Positions 27,597-36,908 of a stretch of DNA of 64,000 nt are shown here, piece by piece (within the stretch, counting starts at the first letter, position 1; every line of letters begins with the position of its first letter). The notes beneath the pieces are model-generated. The model had not been told where the DNA came from. It did not search any database and worked only from the letters and a program-made list of their open reading frames with translations. The translations under genes and the position numbers were made by a program. Origin of the DNA: Chamaesiphon minutus PCC 6605 (GTDB lineage: Bacteria > Cyanobacteriota > Cyanobacteriia > Cyanobacteriales > Chamaesiphonaceae); assembly GCF_000317145.1 (NCBI RefSeq), contig NC_019697.1:310001-374000 (forward strand). The letters are read 5' to 3'.

Positions 27597-28012
27597 CAGG
27601 GCTTGCTCCGCACGGATGCCAGAAACTCATCATAATCGCGGTAATAATCGGATTCGTCATAAAAGATCGAAGCTAATACCATGCACACAGATCCCGAAGA
27701 GAAGTTATCTAGTTCCCGCCACACCATCGGACAGACATACAGTCCATAATAAGAGCGGTTGAGATGAAAACGCTTAGTAGCGCAGCCATCGTCCAAAATA
27801 ACATCAAAGCTACCCGAAATTGCAATAATCAACTGCTGTAGCTCTTTGTGCGCGTGTCCGCCACGTTCGGCACCACCAGGAACATCATACAGATAATACA
27901 CTCTTTGCAGATCGAACGGGACATGTTTGCCGGACTCGACAAAGGTGAGATTGCCACGCGGATCTTGAATTCTCGGTAGATCGATAATTTCACATCGGTC
28001 GATCGTGCTCAT
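27596..28012 (-). CDS. dTDP-4-keto-6-deoxyhexose 3,4-ketoisomerase (FdtA/QdtA-like cupin)
   Basis: 138-residue single cupin domain of the WxcM-like/FdtA group. It shows [33 protein letters not shown] with the two catalytic-type histidines, and the [16 protein letters not shown] strand. It isomerises dTDP-4-keto-6-deoxyglucose to the 3-keto sugar used by the aminotransferase encoded next. The start ATG at 28012 and stop at 27596 overlap the downstream gene by one base. RmlA and RmlB, needed to make its substrate, are not in the window. Confidence 0.9.
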   Translation of the reverse strand: MSTIDRCEIIDLPRIQDPRGNLTFVESGKHVPFDLQRVYYLYDVPGGAERGGHAHKELQQLIIAISGSFDVILDDGCATKRFHLNRSYYGLYVCPMVWRELDNFSSGSVCMVLASIFYDESDYYRDYDEFLASVRSKP

Positions 28013-28041
28013 TTGTCAATTTAATATATAGATATTTTCGA

Positions 28042-29157
28042 TTATATGAGTTTGACGATAAATTTCCGCAAAGGGTTCTCGATCGCATAATAAGTTATGG
28101 CAGAGCCGAGCAACGTTATCGAAAAGATCGCGAATGCCAATAAATAACGATCTGCTATAAATGGCACATACTGCACTAACATTCGATAATTAGTTTCGAT
28201 AAATAAGAGTGGGATACTCTGAACTAAGTAAAACGAATAGCTAATTTTTCCCAGCACCACAAAAGTGCGATTGGCTAAAATTCGATAGAGATAACCTTTA
28301 GAAATACTAGCGCAATAATACACGATCGCGGCGATCGCGGGAATCGCAACAAAGTTATGAATTACATAGATCTGTGGGACTGCTTTAGCATAAATACTCA
28401 AGTAAGTTAATAAGCCGATCGTCACCAAAACGAGTTTATAGCGATCGGGTACCGACTTGGCAGCAGGACGATCGCTATTAGTAATAAAAATAATGGCGAT
28501 AATTACGCCGATAATAAACTCTGACAATCGGTAGATCGGCAACGCATAGACAGTGGCAAATAACACCTTGGGAACGAGTGGTGATATAAATACTAAGCCG
28601 GGAATTAACGATAAGATATAAAAAATTAGTAGTAATTTTTTTAATCGATCGAGCGATAGCGGCTTGAGAACGAACAGGATATAAGGAAATAAAACATAGA
28701 AAAAACATTCTACCGACAAAGACCAGGTACCGCCATCGATCCAATAATTAAATAATGATGGCAACCAGGCTTGTAATAAAAATACATTTAAAATAACAAC
28801 CAGCAGATAAGTAAGCAAATAAGCGATAGTCCCGATCGCATCTGCGCCTACCTGCGGAATTACCAAGAATGGTAAAGTTAAGATACTGATGAGAATATAG
28901 ACCGGATAAATCCTGGCAAATCGCTTGATTAAAAAAGCTCTGTAGTCTCGAATCGGCTCCTTATTAAAATAAGTATATCCGAGCACAAAACCTGATAAAA
29001 TAAAAAAAATACTCATGCCCAATGGCCCTTGGGAAATAATATTATCGATCGGCCCAGGCAGATCGAGCGGCCAGCGACTATTGACATGAAATAGAAATAC
29101 CCAAAAAGCACTGATAAACCGCAAACTAGTCAGTGGTAGTAATTCGGTTTTAACCAT
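28042..29157 (-). CDS. acyltransferase 3 family (OafA-like) O-acyltransferase
   Basis: About 371 residues and ten hydrophobic helices. It begins TELLPLTSLRFISAFWVFLFH with the conserved R/H region of acyltransferase-3 proteins, then FILSGFVLGYTYF and KRFARIYPVYIL. It probably moves an acyl (often acetyl) group onto a sugar of the surface glycan at the inner membrane. ATG 29157 was chosen because the family starts there; the in-frame GTG at 29193 and ATG at 29187 would overlap the upstream gene. Confidence 0.9.
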   Translation of the reverse strand: MVKTELLPLTSLRFISAFWVFLFHVNSRWPLDLPGPIDNIISQGPLGMSIFFILSGFVLGYTYFNKEPIRDYRAFLIKRFARIYPVYILISILTLPFLVIPQVGADAIGTIAYLLTYLLVVILNVFLLQAWLPSLFNYWIDGGTWSLSVECFFYVLFPYILFVLKPLSLDRLKKLLLIFYILSLIPGLVFISPLVPKVLFATVYALPIYRLSEFIIGVIIAIIFITNSDRPAAKSVPDRYKLVLVTIGLLTYLSIYAKAVPQIYVIHNFVAIPAIAAIVYYCASISKGYLYRILANRTFVVLGKISYSFYLVQSIPLLFIETNYRMLVQYVPFIADRYLLAFAIFSITLLGSAITYYAIENPLRKFIVKLI

Positions 29158-29173
29158 TGCAGTTGTCACGATC

Positions 29174-29935
29174 TTACTCGACTTCATTGACACTTTTAAT
29201 TACTCGCGCGGGATTACCAGCAACCATTTTTCCTGCCGGAATATCTTTACTAACTACTGCTGCTGCGGCGACGATCGATCCCATGCCAATTCGCACGCCA
29301 GGTAGAATATTTGCACCCGCACCAATTGCCACATTATCCTCGATTTTGGGGCCTCGAACGCGGTCTTCATTATATTCGAGTTTGCCGATGGCACGATCGT
29401 TAGTAGTCGCCACTAGCACACTAATAAACACATCATTACCAATCTCACAATTACCCGTAATATGAGTGAGATCCATAATTTTAGTTCGATCGCCGATCTG
29501 GGTATTATAATTAATCGTTACACCTCTACTAATAATACAAAACTCACCAACTATGACTTTTTCGCGAATCGAAGCATTATCTCCAATTAAAGTATTTTTG
29601 CCGATTTTTACATCATAATAAATAACACTATTCGGCCCGATCGAACAATTATCGCCGATCGAGACAATCCGATCGAATTCAGGTTTTCTCGCCATTGCCC
29701 CTGCTCCTTTTGGCTCTTTCCCCAGATAAGCTCCAGGGAAAATCTCAACGCTATCGCCGATAGTTACACCCGATTCGATCGTCACATGCGGATGGATAAT
29801 AACATCACTTCCAATTTGGACATCAGCTTCAATAACGACAAAAGCTGAAATGCGTGTATTGGAACCGATCTTATTTGTTTCGACACAGGCTGATTTGTGG
29901 ATGAAATAATTAAGTTCTGCTTGAGGATTTTGCAT
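29174..29935 (-). CDS. hexapeptide-repeat N-acetyltransferase (QdtC/FdtC-like)
   Basis: 253 residues, mostly left-handed beta-helix hexapeptide repeats (I-G-x-x-V/T type) running from about residue 10 to 240. The core has [13 protein letters not shown] and ends with [16 protein letters not shown], the usual acetyltransferase signature. It has an LpxA-like beginning ([18 protein letters not shown]). With the ketoisomerase and aminotransferase downstream it completes a route to dTDP-3-acetamido-3,6-dideoxyhexose. Start ATG at 29935. An LpxA-type acyl transfer is possible from sequence alone, but the context favours the sugar 3-N-acetyl role. Confidence 0.83.
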   Translation of the reverse strand: MQNPQAELNYFIHKSACVETNKIGSNTRISAFVVIEADVQIGSDVIIHPHVTIESGVTIGDSVEIFPGAYLGKEPKGAGAMARKPEFDRIVSIGDNCSIGPNSVIYYDVKIGKNTLIGDNASIREKVIVGEFCIISRGVTINYNTQIGDRTKIMDLTHITGNCEIGNDVFISVLVATTNDRAIGKLEYNEDRVRGPKIEDNVAIGAGANILPGVRIGMGSIVAAAAVVSKDIPAGKMVAGNPARVIKSVNEVE

Positions 29936-30092
29936 GAGTTGATATTATTAGAGACGCAAAGGACACAAAGGTCGGAAAAGAAGATTAGTTAGCTTCTTCT
30001 TCTTTCTCTCCGCTCTCTGCATCTCTGTGGTTTAAAATCATTAGCTCGTAAGTAATCTAAATTTAGGAATGAATTAGGCTCTCTATAGTACC

Positions 30093-31454
30093 TTAATTAT
30101 TTACATGCTTGCACTTAATTTCAGCAGGCACGTAAACTTTAGCGGTAAATCGATCGAGTGGATCTTCGGCCATATTAACTTTAAAGACGATCGCATCGTC
30201 GATATAATCTAAAAAGATATGATTCTGATTCATCACTACTGGTAACTCAACGGCAACAGTAAGCGTATAAACACCGACATTGAGCATATTTGGCGATCGC
30301 ATTTCAACGACATATACTTGTCCGGCTGTTGCTGGTGGCATATCGACTTTTTCAACCGATGTCACCGTCCCAATAATATCGATACCTTTGATATCCCTAA
30401 TTAAGTAACCAAAACAAAAGGTAGGAAAATCTTTTTCAAATAAGATTGCAGCTTGGATGATAAACTCTTCGCGCGATTCCAGTTCGGCAGTAGGTTGATG
30501 CTGACTGTTGAGAAGTTTGATATCTAAGACTTTGGCACCACCTTCGCCATAGCGATGGCAACCTTCGGCTAGTTCTGCCTGTTGCTTTGTATCGACAAAT
30601 ATTTCCGAAATGTCGGCATCGATAATTACATTTTTAGCCGATTTACCATTCTGGAGATCGAGATTTTTCTCACTATTTTCGAGATTCTGTTGTAGCTGAA
30701 GTTTCAGATCTTGATTCATATCGCCATGAATCACGCTGATATAACTAGCGACGACATCCGCTGCTTTACCAATTTTTTTTAGTTCGCCACCTTCTAAAAA
30801 AACACCCCTTTGACAAAAACTTTTGACAGAACCAGTATCGTGACTGACAAATAACACCGTCACGCCAGCTTCCATCATCTGGCGCATCCGCGTCATACAT
30901 TTTGCCTGAAAAAACATATCGCCGACAGCTAAAGCTTCATCGACAATTAAAATATCTGGCTCGACATGAATTGCTGCGGCAAATGCCAAGCGCACGTACA
31001 TTCCACTCGAATAATTCTTAACTGGTCGATCGATAAAATCTTTGATGTCGGCAAATGCAGCAATATTATCGAAACGATCGTCTATTTCTGCTTTAGCAAG
31101 ACCCGCAATCGCACCATTCATGTAGACATTATCGCGTCCGGTAAATTCTGGATTAAAGCCAGCACCCAACTCTAATAAAGCCGCAACTCTACCATTAACT
31201 TGAATATCGCCATAAGTAGGGGTTAAAGTTCCACAAATCAGTTGTAGCAATGTCGATTTGCCCGCACCATTACGCCCGATAATTCCCATCGTTTCTCCCC
31301 TCATAATCTCAAAGGAGATATCGCGCAATGCCCAAAATTCCTCAGTATACGATTTACCAGGAAAGATCATCTCTTTAAGTCGATCGACAGGCTGCCTGTA
31401 TTGCTTAAAGCATTTCGAGACATTATTGAGGGAAATGGCAATTTCCGATCCCAT
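30093..31454 (-). CDS. wzt: Wzt-type ABC transporter ATP-binding subunit with glycan-recognition domain
   Basis: About 453 residues. The ABC domain has Walker A GRNGAGKST, signature YSSGMYVRLAFAAA, Walker B ILIVDEALAVGD and the H-loop LFVSHD. After a linker (about 240-290), a C-terminal beta-sandwich of the Wzt_C type begins near HRYGEGGAKVLDIKL; in O-antigen exporters this domain reads the chain's terminal cap. It pairs with the permease gene upstream. ATG 31454 with AGGAG 13 nt upstream is preferred to an in-frame GTG at 31478. Confidence 0.92.
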   Translation of the reverse strand: MGSEIAISLNNVSKCFKQYRQPVDRLKEMIFPGKSYTEEFWALRDISFEIMRGETMGIIGRNGAGKSTLLQLICGTLTPTYGDIQVNGRVAALLELGAGFNPEFTGRDNVYMNGAIAGLAKAEIDDRFDNIAAFADIKDFIDRPVKNYSSGMYVRLAFAAAIHVEPDILIVDEALAVGDMFFQAKCMTRMRQMMEAGVTVLFVSHDTGSVKSFCQRGVFLEGGELKKIGKAADVVASYISVIHGDMNQDLKLQLQQNLENSEKNLDLQNGKSAKNVIIDADISEIFVDTKQQAELAEGCHRYGEGGAKVLDIKLLNSQHQPTAELESREEFIIQAAILFEKDFPTFCFGYLIRDIKGIDIIGTVTSVEKVDMPPATAGQVYVVEMRSPNMLNVGVYTLTVAVELPVVMNQNHIFLDYIDDAIVFKVNMAEDPLDRFTAKVYVPAEIKCKHVNN

Positions 31455-31508
31455 ATTAATACTATTACTCCTCACCACTTAATAAATATCGATCGCTAAT
31501 ATTGCAGT

Positions 31509-32366
31509 TTACAAGACATCCGCAAATACCGGACGCAACCGCTTGTAAACTACAAAACCCCCAGCAAACACGATCGCCGAAATTGCCGCAGTCACACCCC
31601 ATTCGGCCCAATGTTTGACTTCACCTACTAAAATAAGATCTCGATAAACTTCCGAAATTGTCGCCAGCGGGTTCAACCAAAAGATCCAATCGCGAAATTC
31701 TGGGGGAATTGCGGAAGCTGGGTAAATAATCGGTGTCATATAAAACCAAATATTTAAAACCACCGCTAATACTTGGGGAACATCGCGCAAAAAGACCGTC
31801 AAACCTGCGACTAAATAACCTAAGCCAGTCGTCAACAACAACTGCGTCAACCACACCAGCGGTAGTAGTGCTAAAGTTGGATGTAAAGTATGAATGCTCA
31901 GAGCTACAAAGAAAATCAAAGCAATCAGACCAAAAGCACTTTCAATAAATGCCGACACTACTGGTACGATCGGTAATAAAGCTAGCGGAAACACAACTTT
32001 TTTAACTAAATTTGGTTGGGCAATTACGGAGATTGCCGATTGCGTCAAGCCACCCGTAAATGACATCCACGGTATCAAACCAGTAAATAGCCATAAGCCA
32101 AACGTAAAATTATTTTCGGGCACGCCATGCAGACTGAGCTTAACTTTGAGCACGATCGCAAATACATAAGTGTAGATCAGTAATTGCGATAATTGATTGA
32201 CTAACGGCCATAAATTGCCCAACACCGAACCTTTGTACCGCGCCTCCAAGTCTCGCCTCACCAGCGTTCTGAGCAAATCGAATTTCGCCCGCTGGAGATC
32301 GCCCGCAGGCACCAATCGGTCTAATTTACCCACTTTATATAGCACACCCCGCATCGAATCTAACAA
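31509..32366 (-). CDS. wzm: Wzm-type ABC-2 polysaccharide export permease
   Basis: 285 residues and six predicted membrane helices. It contains the ABC-2 stretch RRDLEARYKGSVLGNLWPL, then LLIYTYVFAIVLKVK, GLIPWMSF and the late FYMTPIIYPASAIP typical of polysaccharide exporters. With Wzt it flips lipid-linked glycan across the inner membrane. It is the first gene of the minus-strand cluster. The 161 bp to the divergent surE holds the presumed cluster promoter, but no clear hexamers were found. Confidence 0.93.
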   Translation of the reverse strand: MLDSMRGVLYKVGKLDRLVPAGDLQRAKFDLLRTLVRRDLEARYKGSVLGNLWPLVNQLSQLLIYTYVFAIVLKVKLSLHGVPENNFTFGLWLFTGLIPWMSFTGGLTQSAISVIAQPNLVKKVVFPLALLPIVPVVSAFIESAFGLIALIFFVALSIHTLHPTLALLPLVWLTQLLLTTGLGYLVAGLTVFLRDVPQVLAVVLNIWFYMTPIIYPASAIPPEFRDWIFWLNPLATISEVYRDLILVGEVKHWAEWGVTAAISAIVFAGGFVVYKRLRPVFADVL

Positions 32367-32527
32367 TGATTACCTCCAGTATGTGTTGGCTGTTACGCCA
32401 ATCTACCGACCCCAGCATATTACTTGAAGTTAGAGAAGATAGTCAAACGTCAATATCGAGATTAATTCAGCACGCGCGGCCTCAGATGTGCTAAAAAGAC
32501 ATCAACAGTTACCTCGCATAGATCCGC

Positions 32528-33352
32528 ATGAGATTATTAATTAGCAACGATGATGGGATCTTTGCTCTTGGCATCAAGACACTAGCCGATACGCTCGCCC
32601 TCGCTGGACATGAAGTAATTGTAGTCTGTCCCGATCGCGAGCGATCGGCAACCGGACACGGTTTGACACTCCACGATCCGATTCGGGCTGAAGAAGTTGC
32701 AGGGATTTTTCATCATACCGTGAGGGCTTGGTCGTGTTCTGGTACGCCCGCAGATTGTGTGAAATTGGCACTGGGCGCATTACTAGATCGATTCCCCGAT
32801 TTCGTCCTCTCAGGCATCAATCACGGTGCCAACCTGGGCACGGACGTTTTATATTCAGGAACGGTTTCTGCGGCGATGGAAGGCACGATCGAGGGCATTC
32901 CCAGTATTGCTTTGAGCCTGACTAGTTTCAGTTGTCGGGAGTTTCAACCCGCCGCGAATTTTGCCAGAGATTTAATCGCGCATTTAGAACACCAACCTCT
33001 CTCAGAATCTTTATTATTAAACGTCAATATTCCTCCCGTACCCGCAACCGAAATTGCAGGTGTTAAGATTACTCGCCAAGGACTCAGACGTTATTTCGAT
33101 ACTTTCCAAAAGCGGGTAGATCCGCGCGGTAAAACTTACTATTGGTTATCTGGCGAAGTGGTACAAGATTTGGAACAACCAGAACATTTCCATCTGCCAT
33201 CAGAGATCGAAACCGACATTCAGGCCATCAAGCAAAACTATATTACGATCGTGCCGCTCCAGTTTAATATGACTTCGCCAAACGGTGTATTTGGTCTCAA
33301 AGATTGTGGGGTTGAAGGATTGAAAATAGAATCTTTAATAATTGATAATTGA
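32528..33352 (+). CDS. surE: 5'/3'-nucleotidase SurE
   Basis: 274 residues; a metal-dependent phosphatase acting on nucleoside 5'- and 3'-monophosphates. It has the N-terminal [14 protein letters not shown] (metal-binding DD), the Asn/Ser sites in [14 protein letters not shown] and [25 protein letters not shown]. It starts with ATG at 32528. The last codons and stop lie in AATTGAT heptamer repeats (IIDN then TGA), and the repeat continues past the stop. Confidence 0.95.
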   Translation: MRLLISNDDGIFALGIKTLADTLALAGHEVIVVCPDRERSATGHGLTLHDPIRAEEVAGIFHHTVRAWSCSGTPADCVKLALGALLDRFPDFVLSGINHGANLGTDVLYSGTVSAAMEGTIEGIPSIALSLTSFSCREFQPAANFARDLIAHLEHQPLSESLLLNVNIPPVPATEIAGVKITRQGLRRYFDTFQKRVDPRGKTYYWLSGEVVQDLEQPEHFHLPSEIETDIQAIKQNYITIVPLQFNMTSPNGVFGLKDCGVEGLKIESLIIDN

Positions 33353-33501
33353 TAATTACCCCTTAGTGAAAAATCTACCGCGTACTGACAAGTCTGTATG
33401 AGTTGCTGCGTAGTCGCTTTACCTCACCCCAAGGGTGCGCGCTACGCATCGCAATCAGCAGTTAAAACTGCGGTGAAGTGGTTAACAACCTGGACGATCC
33501 A

Positions 33502-33969
33502 TTAATGTTGGTGACGATAAGCACCGCCTTGTGGGGAAAATGGGGCGATTTCAGCCACTACCTGCAAGTCGCCTAATTGTACCAACATCCGCTCCAATAC
33601 CGAATCGGGAGTCAACCGCAAATAGGTGGGGGCGATCTCCAGACTGACATGGCGATTGCCCAGATGATAAGCAGCTCGCAACAAATCGATCGCATTTTCG
33701 CTGGTGACAGTTAATACTGGCTCTGGTTTGGCAGCAACTTTGACGACAACGCCAGTAGTCTCAGATCCGAGCAGATCGCCATCTACTAGCACAGTACCAC
33801 GCGGTAATTGGAGCGAGACTGGAGTGCCATCTGCTGTAATAAAATGATGGCGGCTGCGGGTGCGTTCTTCTGCTGTCAGCCAGAGCAGCAAAGGTGACGA
33901 TGAATGATGGTGACGATCCAACTTTCGATCGATCGCGATTGCTGTTGTAGACGACGAGTCATTCGACAT
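33502..33969 (-). CDS. ureE: urease accessory protein UreE
   Basis: 155 residues; a nickel-binding metallochaperone that hands Ni2+ to urease with UreDFG. It shows [13 protein letters not shown] at the start, [23 protein letters not shown] and the central [13 protein letters not shown], whose histidine is the conserved dimer-interface nickel ligand. The C-terminal tail is short (GGAYRHQH). GAAGG eight nt before ATG 33969 favours this start over ATG 33984. The other urease genes are not nearby. The N-terminal extension with HHH may add metal sites. Confidence 0.9.
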   Translation of the reverse strand: MSNDSSSTTAIAIDRKLDRHHHSSSPLLLWLTAEERTRSRHHFITADGTPVSLQLPRGTVLVDGDLLGSETTGVVVKVAAKPEPVLTVTSENAIDLLRAAYHLGNRHVSLEIAPTYLRLTPDSVLERMLVQLGDLQVVAEIAPFSPQGGAYRHQH

Positions 33970-34039
33970 GGGATTGACCTTCATAGCTAATACTTGCTAT
34001 TGTATCTTTATCGAAATCACACTCGATCGCTAATTCTAG

Positions 34040-34501
34040 CTAGTTCATGAAGCTCCGCACTCGATTTTGCAGTTGGGGATTGGAGCGGACAGCCTGAGTG
34101 ATTTGATTGAATCGTTCGATACTCAGTCCGCGACTAGCTGCAATACTCTCACATTGGTTGCAGTATCTGATGAATAGGGATCTTGCTTCGCTATTCAATG
34201 ACTCCATGGTATTAGGCTGATTGCATACCAGATTCGGCAAGGCACCATTATTGGCACGGCTGACTTGAGCGAGTGTCGATTGACGCAGTGGTTCGATTTG
34301 CATCAGTGCCGCAGCGTAGTTGCGCAGATCGGTATCGCTAAATTCATCCGCTCGTGCCGTGCTGCTAAAGATTAAACTTGGTTGCTGGGCGGTCAAATCT
34401 GGCACGATTCCTGCTAAGAGACCTAATAAGCTAGTCATGATGCCCATTACTAATAGGCGAGATAAACGGTCAGAGATACTTCGGGCGTGTGGAGTTGTCA
34501 T
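34040..34501 (-). CDS. DUF4168-family secreted protein
   Basis: 153 residues. It has an N-terminal signal or anchor (basic start, hydrophobic LLVMGIMTSLLGLLAGIV, cleavage likely after STARA) and a helical domain matching DUF4168 by pattern: FSDTDLRNYAAALMQIEPLR, then paired cysteines (LVCNQP ... YCNQCESI), then GLSIERFNQIT. Function is unknown; the family is common in cyanobacteria and proteobacteria and is predicted periplasmic. It sits between ureE and rpsF, transcribed in the same direction. Confidence 0.8.
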   Translation of the reverse strand: MTTPHARSISDRLSRLLVMGIMTSLLGLLAGIVPDLTAQQPSLIFSSTARADEFSDTDLRNYAAALMQIEPLRQSTLAQVSRANNGALPNLVCNQPNTMESLNSEARSLFIRYCNQCESIAASRGLSIERFNQITQAVRSNPQLQNRVRSFMN

Positions 34502-34630
34502 ATAACCAGGTGTGAGACCAAGCGAGCGAATTTTGGTTTAAGTTGCATTTTATTAGAAGTGTTTGGCATCTGATAAGTTCCTGGATACCACCACTCGAAC
34601 TAGATGGCAATCCCTACTTGCATAGAATTT

Positions 34631-34658
34631 GGGCGATCTTTGCCCAAAAAGATCGCCC
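34631..34658 (-). terminator. hairpin after rpsF
   Basis: GGGCGATCTTT (34631-34641) and AAAGATCGCCC (34648-34658), a perfect 11-bp stem with a 6-nt loop, about 45 bp past the rpsF stop. It has no T-run on the minus strand, so it may act with another factor. Confidence 0.6.
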
Positions 34659-34703
34659 GCAGAAGCGAGCGATCGGATGTAATTTTAAATTGAAAGCGAA
34701 TAA

Positions 34704-35048
34704 CTAGGCGTCTTCACCGTTGGCAGCCGCTAAAGCAGCAGCTTTGGCAGCTTTCTTGGGCGGATCGAGTTTGAGACTCAAGTAACGAATGACATCTTCA
34801 CTCAGGCGCATCGCTCTCTCTAACGGCGCGATTTCTTGGCCGGAGCCAGTGTAATTGACCTGAACGTAGATACCATCGCGGTTTTTACCGATGAGGTAGG
34901 CAAGACGACGTTTGCCGCGTTGTTGGATTTCAATTTCGGTAGCACCATTGGTTTCGAGGATGGCTCGATACTTCTCGATCGCTCCATCAGCCTGCTCGTC
35001 CGATAAATCGGGACGCAGGATATACATGATTTCGTATTTATCGCTCAC
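34704..35048 (-). CDS. rpsF: 30S ribosomal protein S6
   Basis: 114 residues: [42 protein letters not shown], then [16 protein letters not shown]-like sequence and an Ala/Lys-rich tail as in cyanobacterial S6. The GTG start at 35048 is backed by AAGGAG six nt upstream. It binds the 16S rRNA platform with S18; rpsR is not adjacent here. Confidence 0.95.
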   Translation of the reverse strand: MSDKYEIMYILRPDLSDEQADGAIEKYRAILETNGATEIEIQQRGKRRLAYLIGKNRDGIYVQVNYTGSGQEIAPLERAMRLSEDVIRYLSLKLDPPKKAAKAAALAAANGEDA

Positions 35049-35991
35049 AAATTCTCCTTATGGACATAGTGGCTTTAGCTCGGTTCGTAACTGGGCGGCT
35101 AAAGCAAGGATCATCTATTATATCAGAAATTGGTAACTTATTTGAACCAATTAGGTTGGAAATAAAGATCTTCCACCCCACAGCCATCTAGATTTTGACG
35201 GGGGATATGATGTCTGTGAGAATGTAATTGCCCTAATAGATCCAGGTACTCTCAGACAAGAATCTAACAACCGGAGCGACTAAATACGTTAATGCCGATT
35301 TTTGACCATCAATATTAACTAAACCATTTTGGGAGGTGATTGTCCTGATGTTCGAGATGAGTTGCGATCCACCACCCAAAGGTAGTAAAGCTCAGTAATA
35401 AACAAGTAGACAGAAGATACGCACTAGAGATGATACGGACAATAGTTGGTGCGGAGATGATATCGAACATGGTTCATTACAGCTCAAAGCTGTTGAAATT
35501 GTTTGTGAATCGCCTTATATACGTAATTCTGCTATTTACTACGCGATTGCTGCGGTGTTTTCCAGCACTGTCGAGAGCAATTTACTGTGCTAGACCGACA
35601 AACTTATCGCATTTACATAGACTGGCATTCGCCAACAGACGATCGACCCGATGAATATAACGCTCCCAAATCGAGCTATTTACTCATCTTCAGAAGATTG
35701 AGGTAGCGACATTATCTTCAGCCGCCTCAATCTATAGATTATTGTACCCTTATTTGTTAAGAAATGTTGATGAAAATTCGATTTTTGTCCTCAGTAGCTT
35801 TTAAATCGGCCTCACAGCTCGCCGATCGATCGCGAACACAGGTACCAACAGCTAATGGTAGCTCGATCGACCTATGAAAACAGCTAATCCCTCGATCGCT
35901 ACATACTTATTGACAATTGAGCGGGGAGGGGGGATCGTAGGAGCGCAATTCCAATCCAAAATTCGCAATCCGCAATCCGCAATCCAAAATC
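35049..35991. other. 940-bp region without a recognised gene
   Basis: Short frames (for example 35430-35654) lack a ribosome-binding site and show no family-like pattern. A loose hairpin GATTGAGG/CCTCAATC lies at 35696-35732. At about 35950-35990 a run of CGCAATC/CCAAAAT heptamer-like repeats reaches the crtW stop codon. An unannotated small RNA here cannot be excluded. Confidence 0.45.
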
Positions 35992-36774
35992 CTACTCATA
36001 CAACTGCCACCAAGGAATCTGCGGCGACTCGTGGTGTTTGCGGTGGTAGCCGAAATGATAGCAACTAATTAACGACCACCAACGCGAGCGTGGAATCGTC
36101 TCCGCGCGGTGTGGCTCGATATAGCCACCAACGGGTTCGCGATGCGGTAAAAATGTCCCAAAGTAAAATAGCTGGAGCGAACTCATTAGCGACGGGAATA
36201 CCCAAAAGCAAGCCAGATTTACAGCTTGCCACCACAATGGCTGGGGGAAGAAATAGTGACAGATTGCCACGCCAGCCGCAAACATCGAGATGATCGTTAT
36301 TACTTGCCGCCAAGTGATATGTTCGCTGACAAAATGTCCGAACCAGCCCCAAAAATGCTTTGTTTGTCCGTTATGAAAATCGGGATCGCGATCGCTGGCT
36401 GGATACTTATGGTGCTGGTGATGCTTGGCGCATAGTTGTGGGTAGTCAAATCCTGCATAAAACCACAAACAAAACTGTCCGATGGCGCGATTGACTCTTG
36501 GGGAAGGATAAATACTCCCATGCATGGCATCGTGCGCGATGATAAATAGCCCTGTGTAGATCCAGGTTTGCCAGATAAACAGAGCAATAAACCATATTGG
36601 CTGTAAAGTGTCAAGTCGGATCTGAACGCATTTCCACAGGCTAATTGCCCAGACTCCCACGATCGCGATGGCCACTTGTAATGGTAGGCTATTCTTAAGT
36701 CGAAATATCTGATTCATCGATCTGTCTTTAACATAAGAGTCTAGCCTGTCGAGCCAAAGAATGTCAAAATTCAT
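35992..36774 (-). CDS. crtW: beta-carotene ketolase CrtW
   Basis: 260-residue membrane di-iron oxygenase that introduces 4-keto groups into beta-ionone rings (echinenone, canthaxanthin). The histidine clusters are FIIAHDAMHGS, KHHQHHKYP and HFGYHRKHHESPQIPWW; YFGTFLPHR is also CrtW-like. Four hydrophobic helices. It lies divergent from ocp with 134 bp between, so the two may share control and the enzyme supplies the ketocarotenoid OCP needs. Internal ATG 36717 is a possible shorter start. Confidence 0.94.
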   Translation of the reverse strand: MNFDILWLDRLDSYVKDRSMNQIFRLKNSLPLQVAIAIVGVWAISLWKCVQIRLDTLQPIWFIALFIWQTWIYTGLFIIAHDAMHGSIYPSPRVNRAIGQFCLWFYAGFDYPQLCAKHHQHHKYPASDRDPDFHNGQTKHFWGWFGHFVSEHITWRQVITIISMFAAGVAICHYFFPQPLWWQAVNLACFWVFPSLMSSLQLFYFGTFLPHREPVGGYIEPHRAETIPRSRWWSLISCYHFGYHRKHHESPQIPWWQLYE

Positions 36775-36908
36775 CGGTCGCTAAACTATCCTTGAATCTG
36801 GATATCTTGCCTTTTAGACAGGCGTTGTTTTAATATTGTAACGAATAGTTAAGTTTTATTAACCAAAGCTGACAAACATTAATTTATCCCTTCACAGGTA
36901 ATAATACT

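Noticed and set aside
31460-31480. ACTCCTCACC resembling the Yfr1 small-RNA motif
   Set aside because: Not the exact ACTCCTCACAC motif, and it is the start region and ribosome-binding site of wzt on the other strand.
33405-33425. Possible NtcA box GTA...TAC near GTAGTCGCTTTAC
   Set aside because: The spacer is seven bases, not eight, and the position is after surE, not at a promoter.
35430-35654. 74-codon frame in the gap between rpsF and crtW
   Set aside because: No ribosome-binding site, no recognisable domain; composition typical of non-coding sequence.
35874-36068. 64-codon frame overlapping the crtW 3' end
   Set aside because: Its middle is a translated CGCAATC repeat and its end lies antisense to crtW.
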